Numbered from the stretch's first letter, positions 1 through 6,554 are shown. The stretch is 8,145 bases of DNA from Deltaproteobacteria bacterium UBA6930 (GCA_002450755.1 DKAI01000120.1:1-8145); one strand, 5' to 3'. The notes: generated by a model from the sequence alone, not told the origin. Made by a program: numbers and translations.

Positions 1-332
1 ACAGCATTCGAAAAGAGAAGAATCGCTGTTGAGGATGCTTTTCCTAAAAAAATGAAACCTCGATCGGTAGGAGCTAAGGCCAGGCCCGAGATTGCATCAT
101 TTTCCATTTCGAGGGCGAAAGATCGATTCAATCCGATCATCGATGCAAATAAGATAGCCATCCACAGGAGTCCAGGGATGAAGTGAGTTTTCAGTTCCGA
201 GACTGTTACTCCAACCGCGAAGTAGAAAATTACAACTACGAGGACTCCGAAAATCAACATTGATGCGAAGCGTGCGCGGGTCCGCCACTCAATCATCAAG
301 TCCTTACAAAGGATGATTAGAAAAGTATTCAT
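1..332 (-). CDS. ccmB: CcmB, haem exporter membrane subunit (N-terminal 110 residues; cut by window edge)
   Basis: CcmB is the membrane permease half of the CcmAB ABC complex, which drives release of holo-CcmE from CcmC during cytochrome c maturation. Read from the ATG at 332, the protein begins MNTFLIILCKDLMIEWRTRA, the usual CcmB start with a short cytoplasmic helix followed by the E-W-R-T-R motif. A hydrophobic helix follows at about residues 24-43 and a second at about 53-68. Next comes the family stretch with R-S-F-A-L-E-M-E (residues 70-77) and L-A-P-T-D-R (86-91), typical of the first cytoplasmic loop. About half of the usual length of roughly 220 residues is present; the rest lies left of base 1. 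The start ATG overlaps the ccmA stop as ATGA, so the two subunits are probably translationally coupled. No frameshift is seen. Identification is by sequence resemblance and position next to ccmA. Confidence 0.93.
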   Translation of the reverse strand, partial: MNTFLIILCKDLMIEWRTRARFASMLIFGVLVVVIFYFAVGVTVSELKTHFIPGLLWMAILFASMIGLNRSFALEMENDAISGLALAPTDRGFIFLGKASSTAILLFSNA

Positions 333-1051
333 TCCGATTTCTCAAGAGAGTTCTGTGCGTGACGATATGCTTCGGACCAGTCGCCCTTAGTGGGAGGGCC
401 AAGTACAGTATGGTTTCCTTTAGATAAGAAAAGAGCGTTATTTGTCAATCGAGCAGCTCCCGACAAGTCATGGCTAACGAGTACAAGTGCGCGTTCATTG
501 TAGGAATGTGAAATTTGGCTTAGTAGGTTTTCTAGGATTTCTGCTGCTCGGTAGTCTAATCCTGCGAATGGTTCATCGAGAAGAAGGACCTTTGGCTCGT
601 GCAATAAAGCTCTAGCAATTGCGACACGCCTTAATACGCCGCTCGATAAGGTTCCTACTCGTTCGTTTTTAAATTCCAATAAACCGAGTTCATTCAAAAG
701 GAAAGTGCCACGTTCTTTTGGATGAGGAACACCGTAAAGCCTTCCGGAGAATTCGATATTTTCAAGAGGGCTAAGTGCGGGATAAAGCATACTTGAGTGC
801 CCGAGGTAGCCAACAATTCCACGAAGATCTTTACGTAGGCGGCTTGGTCCTGTACTAGCTGTTTCAATGTACCCTGTAGAGGGCCGCGAAAGACCAGAAA
901 GTAATCTCAGGAGAGTAGACTTTCCGGCACTATTCGGTCCTAGAACGGCGAGCCTGTCGCCACATGAAATTTTTAAACTCATAGGTAGTAGTGCAGTTCG
1001 CTCCCCGAAGCTTTTTGAAATACCGACACTATCTATCAGCACGTTTGTCAT
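329..1051 (-). CDS. ccmA: CcmA, haem exporter ATP-binding subunit
   Basis: This is the ABC ATPase of the CcmAB complex and works at the cytoplasmic face of the membrane. From the ATG at 1051 it has 240 residues, slightly longer than E. coli CcmA. Visible motifs are Walker A GPNSAGKST at 38-46, signature LSSGVLRR at 135-142, Walker B VLLLDEP at 155-161, D-loop AGLD at 163-166 and the switch histidine H194 in SHD. The Q-loop position, in GHSSMLYP near residue 86, has serine where many CcmA proteins have glutamine. An in-frame ATG 30 bases upstream is possible, but the chosen start forms an ATGA overlap with the upstream gene, matching the ATGA at the ccmA-ccmB junction. No Shine-Dalgarno sequence precedes it, so it probably depends on coupling. 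CcmA is favoured over a generic ABC ATPase because ccmB follows directly and ccmF/ccmE lie in the same operon. Confidence 0.95.
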   Translation of the reverse strand: MTNVLIDSVGISKSFGERTALLPMSLKISCGDRLAVLGPNSAGKSTLLRLLSGLSRPSTGYIETASTGPSRLRKDLRGIVGYLGHSSMLYPALSPLENIEFSGRLYGVPHPKERGTFLLNELGLLEFKNERVGTLSSGVLRRVAIARALLHEPKVLLLDEPFAGLDYRAAEILENLLSQISHSYNERALVLVSHDLSGAARLTNNALFLSKGNHTVLGPPTKGDWSEAYRHAQNSLEKSE

Positions 1052-2811
1052 GTAGTTAGCCGGGTTCCGCACTGGGGACAAAAAAGTGATTCCTGGGGGG
1101 GTACCTCACCGCAGTTCGCACATGTCTCCGGAAATTTTTCTGTCCCTAACTTGGACGTCTCTTCATAAGTTCGAGATGTTCTATACCTAAGTGAGTCTCT
1201 CAGTTGACGGTGATCTTCAGCTGAAATTTTTCCTGTCTCAAAATCATGTTCGAGATCTCTTAGTGAGGCTAGTAGCGCGATCTGTTCTCGTTCCAAGGGG
1301 CTCTCACTTAAAACGTCTAAAGTTGATTTCCCGCCTAATAAAGGAGAGCTTATTAAAAAAACTATGCCTAACGTTCCGGCTAGGAGACAAGAGAGGACTA
1401 AAATTTTTGGCATGTTTTCTGAAATTTTCAATAAATCGATATTAAGCTCCAAAATCTGCCCACTCCCAATAGAAAAACTTTCCAGACTTATGTAGTTCCG
1501 ATCTGCGGTCTTTACTGGGCGTTTGCGATGGAGTTGTGGTGAGTAGGCATGGGTCTGACCATCATCGACGACGAATAACTCTAATGTCTCAATAGCAGAG
1601 GGTACATTACGTAAAATGCGGGTCGAACTGCCTTTTGTGGGTATTTCGTATTGAATGTTCAGGATGGTCTCTCCGGGGTGAAGTGGACCGTCGAGGGCCA
1701 AGCTTCCATCTTGATCAACCCGCATTTCAGTAGAAGGACCGTCGCTTAAGAATCGGATATTTTTTGCACCATCGGGGAGATCGACTTTGATCAAGGGGCC
1801 CCCTGATGGCTGGTAAACAGACTCTGCTCCAGTTACGTGAATTTTGTATTCTTCGTTCAACCGTATGATTACGGGATCGCGCTCTATTATCCATCTCCCC
1901 GTTTTAATGCTGGCTCTGTCTGGTTCTGGCTCGGCATCCGGTAATACGAAGCTTGCTTGAATGGGACTGTCACTCTCGGAGTCAAATTGGTAACTCTGAT
2001 AATCTCGCTCGTCAATTTCAACTACGGAGGAGGGGCTTTTCGATGTTTTCAGCGGAGGTCCCTGATTGGGATTTAAAAGAGTTGTAATTTTCGCATTCTT
2101 CGGTAGCGGAAGGTTCAACCTTATTTCTTGATCCTTTGCGTTAACCATAAAGCCAAACCTGAAGATCTGCTTTCCGGGATAAATGGGCCCGTAATAATTC
2201 AGATTTTTGGGTCCTCGTATTACGCCTTCTGGATCTACTCCGAACGGGAAGGCAATGTTCTCTGCATTGTTAGCAAGTGGTACCTTGAAAAGAGGGGGTT
2301 CGAGTGCACGTATATCTTCTGTAACGAAAAAAGTTTCAGTAAGGGGATTAGTAAGGTGGATCTCTTCGTTCACGATTAACCTTCTCCCTTGCCAGTCAAA
2401 GCGAAAGACAACTTCATCGATCTTTAGACCGGAAGGGTCTGGACGAGCATCGGAGACAACTATTTCTACAAAAGCTTTTTTCTCTCCAGAGTTGAATGAA
2501 ACTTGAGCTCCAGGGAAAGGTATTCCCTTGTATCGCGCTCCGAGCAAATAGCTAACTTCCGGAGAGTTTGAGGTGCTTTTAAAGAGAAATCGGCCGTCGT
2601 TATCGGTAATAGCTTCCGAGAGAACGGGTTGGTCTGAGGAAGAGAAGGTGTAGAGTACGACTTTAACACCTTCGACAGGTTCCCGACTACTAGCGTGGAT
2701 TGTCCGTCCTGAAATTTCGGGATTCTCGGCTGAAGTCGGAAGTTCTTGGGCCTTTAAATAGGTCGAGCTAAGAAAACATAATATAAAAATACACAGGATA
2801 CGTGCAGTCAT
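1048..2811 (-). CDS. Signal-peptide, membrane-anchored beta-rich protein with CcmI-like stretch and C-terminal zinc ribbon; unnamed ccm-operon protein
   Basis: I do not recognise this as a named gene. From the ATG at 2811 it has 587 residues. In order: a signal peptide (about 1-21, ending L-K-A-Q); a carboxypeptidase-regulatory/CnaB-like beta domain (about 33-100, with ISGRTI, EGVKVVLY and NDGRFLFK); a long beta-rich periplasmic region with a repeated module (about 145-250 and 312-417); a membrane helix (about 468-490); a charged helical stretch (505-545, LRDLEHDFETGKISAEDHRQ) resembling the juxtamembrane segment of CcmI/CcmH; and a C4 zinc ribbon (C564, C567, C578, C581) predicted to be cytoplasmic. 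The longer reading from 2901 is rejected because the chosen ATG overlaps the ccmF stop as ATGA and puts a proper signal peptide at the N-terminus. Its stop overlaps the ccmA start in the same way. Inference: it is a dedicated Ccm component, perhaps an assembly or apocytochrome-handling factor. The function is not established. Confidence 0.82.
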   Translation of the reverse strand: MTARILCIFILCFLSSTYLKAQELPTSAENPEISGRTIHASSREPVEGVKVVLYTFSSSDQPVLSEAITDNDGRFLFKSTSNSPEVSYLLGARYKGIPFPGAQVSFNSGEKKAFVEIVVSDARPDPSGLKIDEVVFRFDWQGRRLIVNEEIHLTNPLTETFFVTEDIRALEPPLFKVPLANNAENIAFPFGVDPEGVIRGPKNLNYYGPIYPGKQIFRFGFMVNAKDQEIRLNLPLPKNAKITTLLNPNQGPPLKTSKSPSSVVEIDERDYQSYQFDSESDSPIQASFVLPDAEPEPDRASIKTGRWIIERDPVIIRLNEEYKIHVTGAESVYQPSGGPLIKVDLPDGAKNIRFLSDGPSTEMRVDQDGSLALDGPLHPGETILNIQYEIPTKGSSTRILRNVPSAIETLELFVVDDGQTHAYSPQLHRKRPVKTADRNYISLESFSIGSGQILELNIDLLKISENMPKILVLSCLLAGTLGIVFLISSPLLGGKSTLDVLSESPLEREQIALLASLRDLEHDFETGKISAEDHRQLRDSLRYRTSRTYEETSKLGTEKFPETCANCGEVPPQESLFCPQCGTRLTT

Positions 2812-4778
2812 TGCTCTACAGTAATGCCTTCTCTGGAGGGATGAGGCCATAGGATTGTAAGTGCGCCGAGAACAAAGATAAGCCCTCCGAGCCAGATCCA
2901 ATTCACTAGAGGGTTAAGATAGACTTTCAGGGTAGCTGATCCATTACTTTCTATGTTGGTCAGTATGACGTAAAGATCTTCAGTCATTGTCGAATAAACC
3001 GATGGAATCGACGCCGGTTGCTGCTCCAGCCAGTACATTCGTTTCTCGGGAGTCATTATCGCGCGGGGTACTCCTTCTTCATACAAGGCGAGGCGAGCAA
3101 CGGCGCCACCGTAATGTTGCTCAGGAATTGGTCGGGCAGTTAGATATTTCAATTCATAATCCGCAATTTTAATCGTTTGCCCGGGTTTCACGTTCTCTAA
3201 AGTTTCCTGATCGAAGGCCGACCCCGAAAATCCAATTAACATGGATACGATGCCAAGGTGAACTATGTATCCTCCATACCGTCGTTGGTTTTTTCTGAAA
3301 AGCACTTTTAAAGCAGTGGTCAGAGTCTCCCCATTTTTCATGCGACCTGAGATTGCGCGAAAATATTCTTGAAATATTGCTGCCACTACAAAGGTCGCAA
3401 GGCTCCAGGTGGTAATAGGATAGAATGATTCCCGAATCTCAAAGATAAAAGTAAGAAAGGTCAGTGTAACGATTCCTGCACCAAAGGGAAAAAGCAGCTG
3501 TTTCCGAAGGTTTGGCCACGAGGCTCGTCGCCAAGCCACGAGTGGGCCAACTCCGGTTAGAAAAAGAAGACCCAGAGCGAGTGGGGTAACTAAGCTGTTG
3601 AAAAATCGCGGCCCGAGAAGAATTTCGCGACCGGTAAGCCAGTCAGTAATTTTGGGAAAAAGAGTGCCCCAAAATACAACTAAGAGGACTCCCATAAAGA
3701 GCCAATTGTTAAGCAAGAAGCCCGATTCGCGCGAAACTACCGATTCCAGTCTTTGAGTGCTTCTTAGTTGGGAGCTTCTGCGCAATAAGTAACCAAAAAA
3801 TGCAAAGACGGTGAGCATCACGTAGCCCAGAAAGAGAATCCCAAAAATTTCTGTTTGTGCGAACGCATGGACGGATTGAACTAATCCGCTGCGAGTTAAC
3901 ATGGTTCCAAAAAGGCATAAGCTGTAGGTAAGGCCCACAAGAGCAAGGTTCCAAATCTTGAGCATATCCCGCTTTTCTTGAATCATGACCGAGTGCAAAT
4001 AAGCTGTACCTGCTAACCAGGGCATCAAGGATGCATTTTCGACGGGGTCCCACGCCCAGTATCCGCCCCACCCCAGAACTTCGTAAGCCCATCGCCCCCC
4101 CAACAGGATACCAATCGAAAGGAACGTCCATGACCACAGGGTCCAACGTCGAGTAGTTCTAAGCCATGCCGTACCTAGGTCATTTGTTATTAAGGCGGCC
4201 AGCCCATACGAAAAAGGAACAACAAAGCCGACTAGGCCGATGTACAACATAACCGGGTGAATGATCATTACGGGATGTTGGAGTAGGGGGTTCAATCCGG
4301 CGCCATCTGATAGTAGGTCTCCGATGGGAACTCGGTCGAATGGATTGGAAATAAAGTTCAGAAGAACGAGAAAAAAAGCTGCGTTAAAAAGGATTATAGA
4401 TGTTACCCAGGGCAAGAGAGAGGCGTGTGCCTTTCTGCAAATTCGAACTGACAACGCTCCGTAGCTAATAAGAATGAAAAGCCAAAGAAGGAGTGATCCC
4501 GATTGTCCTCCCCAGAGAGCAGCGACTCGGTAGGGAAGTGGCATGCTCCTTGCCGAATGGGCTGCGACGTAGGCAAACCTGAAATCTGATTCTATGAATG
4601 CTACGAATAAAGAGACTATAGAGAAAAAAGTAAGTCCAAATACACATAAAAGTGCGCGTTCCGATACCTTGGAAAAGTCTTGGCGCCGTCGAATGCCCGA
4701 GTAAATCCCTGCGCCAATCCCGATGATCGACACAACGAATGCTAGGCGAAGGCCGTAAAATCCAAGTTCAGTAATCAA
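2808..4778 (-). CDS. ccmF: CcmF, cytochrome c haem lyase / haem-handling membrane protein
   Basis: CcmF accepts haem from holo-CcmE and takes part in attaching it to CXXCH motifs of apocytochromes in the periplasm. The product is 656 residues with many hydrophobic helices, close to the roughly 650 usual for the family. The WWD signature lies at 237-254 (WGGYWAWDPVENASLMPW). The four expected histidines are visible by alignment to the E. coli pattern: H174 (HPVMLYIG), H262 (YLHS), H303 (QSVHAFAQT) and H507 (GGYIVHLG). A soluble segment near 520-615 precedes the last helix (about 625-643). The start is a TTG at 4778; MITELGFYGLRLA matches the family N-terminus, and the only upstream in-frame codons before a stop contain no ATG or GTG. 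It follows ccmE after a 44-base gap, and its stop overlaps the next gene as ATGA. CcmC, which also has a WWD domain, is excluded by length. Confidence 0.96.
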   Translation of the reverse strand: MITELGFYGLRLAFVVSIIGIGAGIYSGIRRRQDFSKVSERALLCVFGLTFFSIVSLFVAFIESDFRFAYVAAHSARSMPLPYRVAALWGGQSGSLLLWLFILISYGALSVRICRKAHASLLPWVTSIILFNAAFFLVLLNFISNPFDRVPIGDLLSDGAGLNPLLQHPVMIIHPVMLYIGLVGFVVPFSYGLAALITNDLGTAWLRTTRRWTLWSWTFLSIGILLGGRWAYEVLGWGGYWAWDPVENASLMPWLAGTAYLHSVMIQEKRDMLKIWNLALVGLTYSLCLFGTMLTRSGLVQSVHAFAQTEIFGILFLGYVMLTVFAFFGYLLRRSSQLRSTQRLESVVSRESGFLLNNWLFMGVLLVVFWGTLFPKITDWLTGREILLGPRFFNSLVTPLALGLLFLTGVGPLVAWRRASWPNLRKQLLFPFGAGIVTLTFLTFIFEIRESFYPITTWSLATFVVAAIFQEYFRAISGRMKNGETLTTALKVLFRKNQRRYGGYIVHLGIVSMLIGFSGSAFDQETLENVKPGQTIKIADYELKYLTARPIPEQHYGGAVARLALYEEGVPRAIMTPEKRMYWLEQQPASIPSVYSTMTEDLYVILTNIESNGSATLKVYLNPLVNWIWLGGLIFVLGALTILWPHPSREGITVEQ

Positions 4779-4779
4779 A

Positions 4780-4808
4780 GAAGTCTCGTTTGAAGTGCTT
4801 TCTGAAGT
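4780..4808. repeat. Three GAAGT motifs at an exact 12-base spacing in the ccmE-ccmF gap
   Basis: GAAGT occurs on the plus strand at 4780-4784, 4792-4796 and 4804-4808 (ACTTC on the coding strand), each 12 bases from the next. The motifs fill most of the 44-base ccmE-ccmF gap and end next to the TTG start of ccmF. In the ccmF frame they would read as repeated Thr-Ser codons between a TAA and the TTG. It may be a degenerate tandem repeat, a protein or RNA binding site, or chance. Confidence 0.35.
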
Positions 4809-4822
4809 TTAAAAGGTTTGGT

Positions 4823-5275
4823 TCAGAGAGCTTTGGTTAGAGAGTTATTTTCCTTTTCATTTTCACCCACCCCTTCGAACTTCGAAGGGCACTTAGCAAG
4901 GACATTCCTTGCGATGAAGATGCCTTCTCGGTTTAGTACCCCTTCCACTACTACCTCCGCGCCTTCTTTGAAAAGGTCAGGTGTTTCGAGACTGGCATAG
5001 AGCACGTCCAGAACCTCTCCAGCCGCGATCTCAGGTTGGATAGGGTCGTTTTGCACCTGGAAAACCACCTGCTTATCAGAGACCAATCTGCGAATAGATC
5101 CTTTCGCTACGTATCCATGTACGCGTGCGGATTCTCCAGGTTTTCCTTCCGAGGAGAATTCTTGCAGGCTCTGGTAGTACACGAAGGATCCGTCACGAAT
5201 CTCTCCTGCTCCGTACCATACGAGCAAGGCAGCTACTAAGCCTGCTCCAATGCTAATTCGTATTCCGTTTGACAA
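4823..5275 (-). CDS. ccmE: CcmE, periplasmic haem chaperone, CXXXF variant
   Basis: CcmE binds haem covalently in the periplasm and passes it to CcmF. From the TTG at 5275 the protein is 150 residues, with a membrane anchor at about 6-22 and then an OB-fold beta domain (about 35-130: SFVYYQSLQEF, RVHGYVAKGSI, VVFQV, VLYASLETPDLFKEG, VVVEGVL). The haem-attachment site reads LAKCPSKFE, with C129 in place of the usual histidine and F133 in place of the usual tyrosine. Codons TGC CCT TCG AAG TTC can be read directly at 4877-4891. The start at 5275 is chosen for AGGGAG six bases upstream and a CcmE-like short N-terminus. A TTG at 5323 would add 16 residues and cannot be excluded, but it has no visible ribosome site. 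It is the first gene of the ccm block and diverges from the aminotransferase gene. Cys-type CcmE is known from archaea and former Deltaproteobacteria. Confidence 0.93.
   Translation of the reverse strand: MSNGIRISIGAGLVAALLVWYGAGEIRDGSFVYYQSLQEFSSEGKPGESARVHGYVAKGSIRRLVSDKQVVFQVQNDPIQPEIAAGEVLDVLYASLETPDLFKEGAEVVVEGVLNREGIFIARNVLAKCPSKFEGVGENEKENNSLTKAL
4871..4889. repeat. 19-base near-perfect palindrome inside ccmE
   Basis: Two perfect 9-base arms (CCCTTCGAA and TTCGAAGGG) flank a single central base. The palindrome lies exactly over the codons for the haem-binding motif C-P-S-K-F. The one-base loop makes a stable RNA hairpin unlikely, and the symmetry may just follow from the codon order. 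No regulatory role is supported. Confidence 0.45.
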
Positions 5276-5411
5276 GACGCTCTCCCTGGCTTCCAAGCTA
5301 TCCGGCTCAGGCGCTGGCGTCAAACTACTAGGTATCGAAAGAGTTCTCTTCTCGACTCGTTACGTCTGGAATGATTGTTGACATGTGTGGGCCGCGCGCT
5401 ACCCAGCCAAG
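5276..5411. promoter_or_regulatory. Divergent intergenic region between ccmE and the aminotransferase gene
   Basis: This is the only place in the window where two transcription units start back to back, so promoters for both are expected here. On the plus strand a perfect TTGACA lies at 5378-5383, but the best partner about 16 bases on (TACCCA at 5400-5405) is a poor -10. On the minus strand no convincing hexamer pair is seen. A short inverted repeat, AAGAG-TT-CTCTT, lies at 5339-5350 and could be an operator half-site pair. Nothing here is strong. Confidence 0.3.
5282..5287 (-). promoter_or_regulatory. Ribosome binding site deciding the ccmE start
   Basis: The coding strand reads AGGGAG followed by six bases and then the TTG at 5275. 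This is the best Shine-Dalgarno match in the ccmE 5' region and favours 5275 over the longer TTG start at 5323, which has no purine-rich site at the right distance. Confidence 0.5.
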
Positions 5412-6554
5412 GTGACCTACTTTTCCGATAGAACCGACGTGATGGCTCCGTTCCTTGCAATGGAGGTGTTTGAGCGAGCAGTTGCTCTTGAGGCAGAGGG
5501 GAGATCGATTCTCCATTTCGAAGTCGGAGAACCTGACTTTGCGGCGCCTAGCTGTGCAATAACCGCTACCTGTGAGGCATTGGGGAGCAACAGGACTCGG
5601 TACACAGATAGCAGAGGGCTTCTTGAGCTACGAGAAGCCATCGCCGAGGAAAAGGAGTCCCGAACGGGAATTCAGGTTGATCCTGATCAAGTCATCGTGA
5701 CTCCTGGTACATCACCCGCAATGCTCCTCGTCTTTTCTTTGCTCGTTTCCCCAGGTGACGAGGTTTTGATTCCAGCACCGTATTATCCCTGTTACCCGAA
5801 CTTTGTTAGGTTTTTTGGGGGGGTTCCTGTCTATGTGCCTTGCGATCCTGAAAGGGGATTTCGGATAGAAGCAAGCAGGGTAAAATCGCTCATGACGGGG
5901 AGGACAAAAGCTTTGATTCTTTCCTCACCTGCGAATCCGACGGGGGCAGTTCAGGAGCCGAGTGTTTATCAGGAATTGTCAAACTTGGGTTTACCAATCG
6001 TTTCTGATGAAATTTACGATGGATTATTATACGACGAGGCGCCTTCGTGTACCGCTTTAGGGTTAGATTCTCCAAGTTTTGTGTTAGATGGTTTTTCCAA
6101 ACGATACGCAATGACAGGCTTTCGACTGGGGTACGTGATTGCACCTGAAGAAGCAGTAAGGAAACTCCATACCTTAGCTCAAAATACCTTAATTTCAGTA
6201 AGTGACTTCGTCCAACGTGCTGGAATTGCTGCGCTTCGTGACGGGTTTTCAACTTTGGGGGAAATGAGAGATGCGTACGATGCCCGAAGGATACGCATGG
6301 TAAACGGACTTCGAAGAATAGGTTTTTCTATTCCAGTATTGCCTCGCGGAGCTTTCTATGTTTTAGCCGGTGCCAAAAAATTTGGAGAAAGCTCCCGTAA
6401 CTTGGCCTTTTCTCTTCTTGAACGGACAGGAGTAGCCGTGACGCCTGGGATTGATTTTGGAGATGAAGCTGAGGGTTTCTTGAGGTTTTGTTACGCGGTT
6501 TCTGATGAAACTATTGATGAGGGGCTTATTCGCTTGCAAAAGGTGTTGGGATGA
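5412..6554 (+). CDS. PLP-dependent aminotransferase, class I/II (aspartate aminotransferase-like fold type I)
   Basis: This is a cytoplasmic enzyme that transfers an amino group between an amino acid and a 2-oxo acid using pyridoxal phosphate. From the GTG at 5412 it has 380 residues, the usual family length. Visible sites are the N-terminal FEVGEPDF, Y64 (TRYTDSRG), N175 in SPANPTG, D199 and Y202 in SDEIYDG, the Schiff-base lysine K230 in GFSKRYAMTGFR, R238 in the same segment, and the carboxylate-binding R358 in FLRFCYA. The start is uncertain. GTG 5412 keeps the family segment SDRTDVMAPF, whereas ATG 5442 would remove part of it and GTG 5385 would add nine residues; none has a good ribosome site. 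The substrate cannot be told from sequence: aspartate, alanine or another amino acid are all possible. Its stop overlaps the engB start as ATGA. A T6G7 run lies at 5811-5823 inside the gene. Confidence 0.9.
   Translation: MTYFSDRTDVMAPFLAMEVFERAVALEAEGRSILHFEVGEPDFAAPSCAITATCEALGSNRTRYTDSRGLLELREAIAEEKESRTGIQVDPDQVIVTPGTSPAMLLVFSLLVSPGDEVLIPAPYYPCYPNFVRFFGGVPVYVPCDPERGFRIEASRVKSLMTGRTKALILSSPANPTGAVQEPSVYQELSNLGLPIVSDEIYDGLLYDEAPSCTALGLDSPSFVLDGFSKRYAMTGFRLGYVIAPEEAVRKLHTLAQNTLISVSDFVQRAGIAALRDGFSTLGEMRDAYDARRIRMVNGLRRIGFSIPVLPRGAFYVLAGAKKFGESSRNLAFSLLERTGVAVTPGIDFGDEAEGFLRFCYAVSDETIDEGLIRLQKVLG
6541..6545 (+). promoter_or_regulatory. Ribosome binding site for engB inside the aminotransferase 3' end
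   Basis: AGGTG ends five bases before the ATG at 6551 and supports that start, so engB has its own initiation signal as well as the ATGA coupling. Confidence 0.5.

Noticed and set aside
97..288. 63-residue minus-strand open frame at the left edge
   Set aside because: It lies in another frame inside ccmB, whose in-frame translation from 332 to the window edge gives clear CcmB sequence.
1069..1122. CXXC pairs of the ccm-operon protein as a CcmH-like thiol redox site or haem site
   Set aside because: There are two CXXC pairs 10 residues apart on the predicted cytoplasmic side, without the LRC of CcmH and without CXXCH. A structural zinc ribbon explains them better.
2812..2901. 30-residue N-terminal extension of the zinc-ribbon protein
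   Set aside because: It would lie before the signal peptide and inside the ccmF coding end; the ATG at 2811 forms the ATGA overlap seen elsewhere in the operon.
3709..4146. 145-residue minus-strand open frame
   Set aside because: It is a shifted-frame shadow within ccmF, which covers the same bases with the WWD motif and histidine sites; its composition looks random.
5378..5405. TTGACA with TACCCA 16 bases later as a sigma70-type promoter
   Set aside because: The -35 hexamer is perfect but the -10 matches consensus poorly; kept only as a note in the divergent-region entry.
5371..5415. Possible 14-residue leader peptide (ATG 5371 to TGA 5413-5415) overlapping the GTG 5412
   Set aside because: It has no good ribosome binding site and no run of regulatory codons or attenuator hairpin, so it is probably chance.
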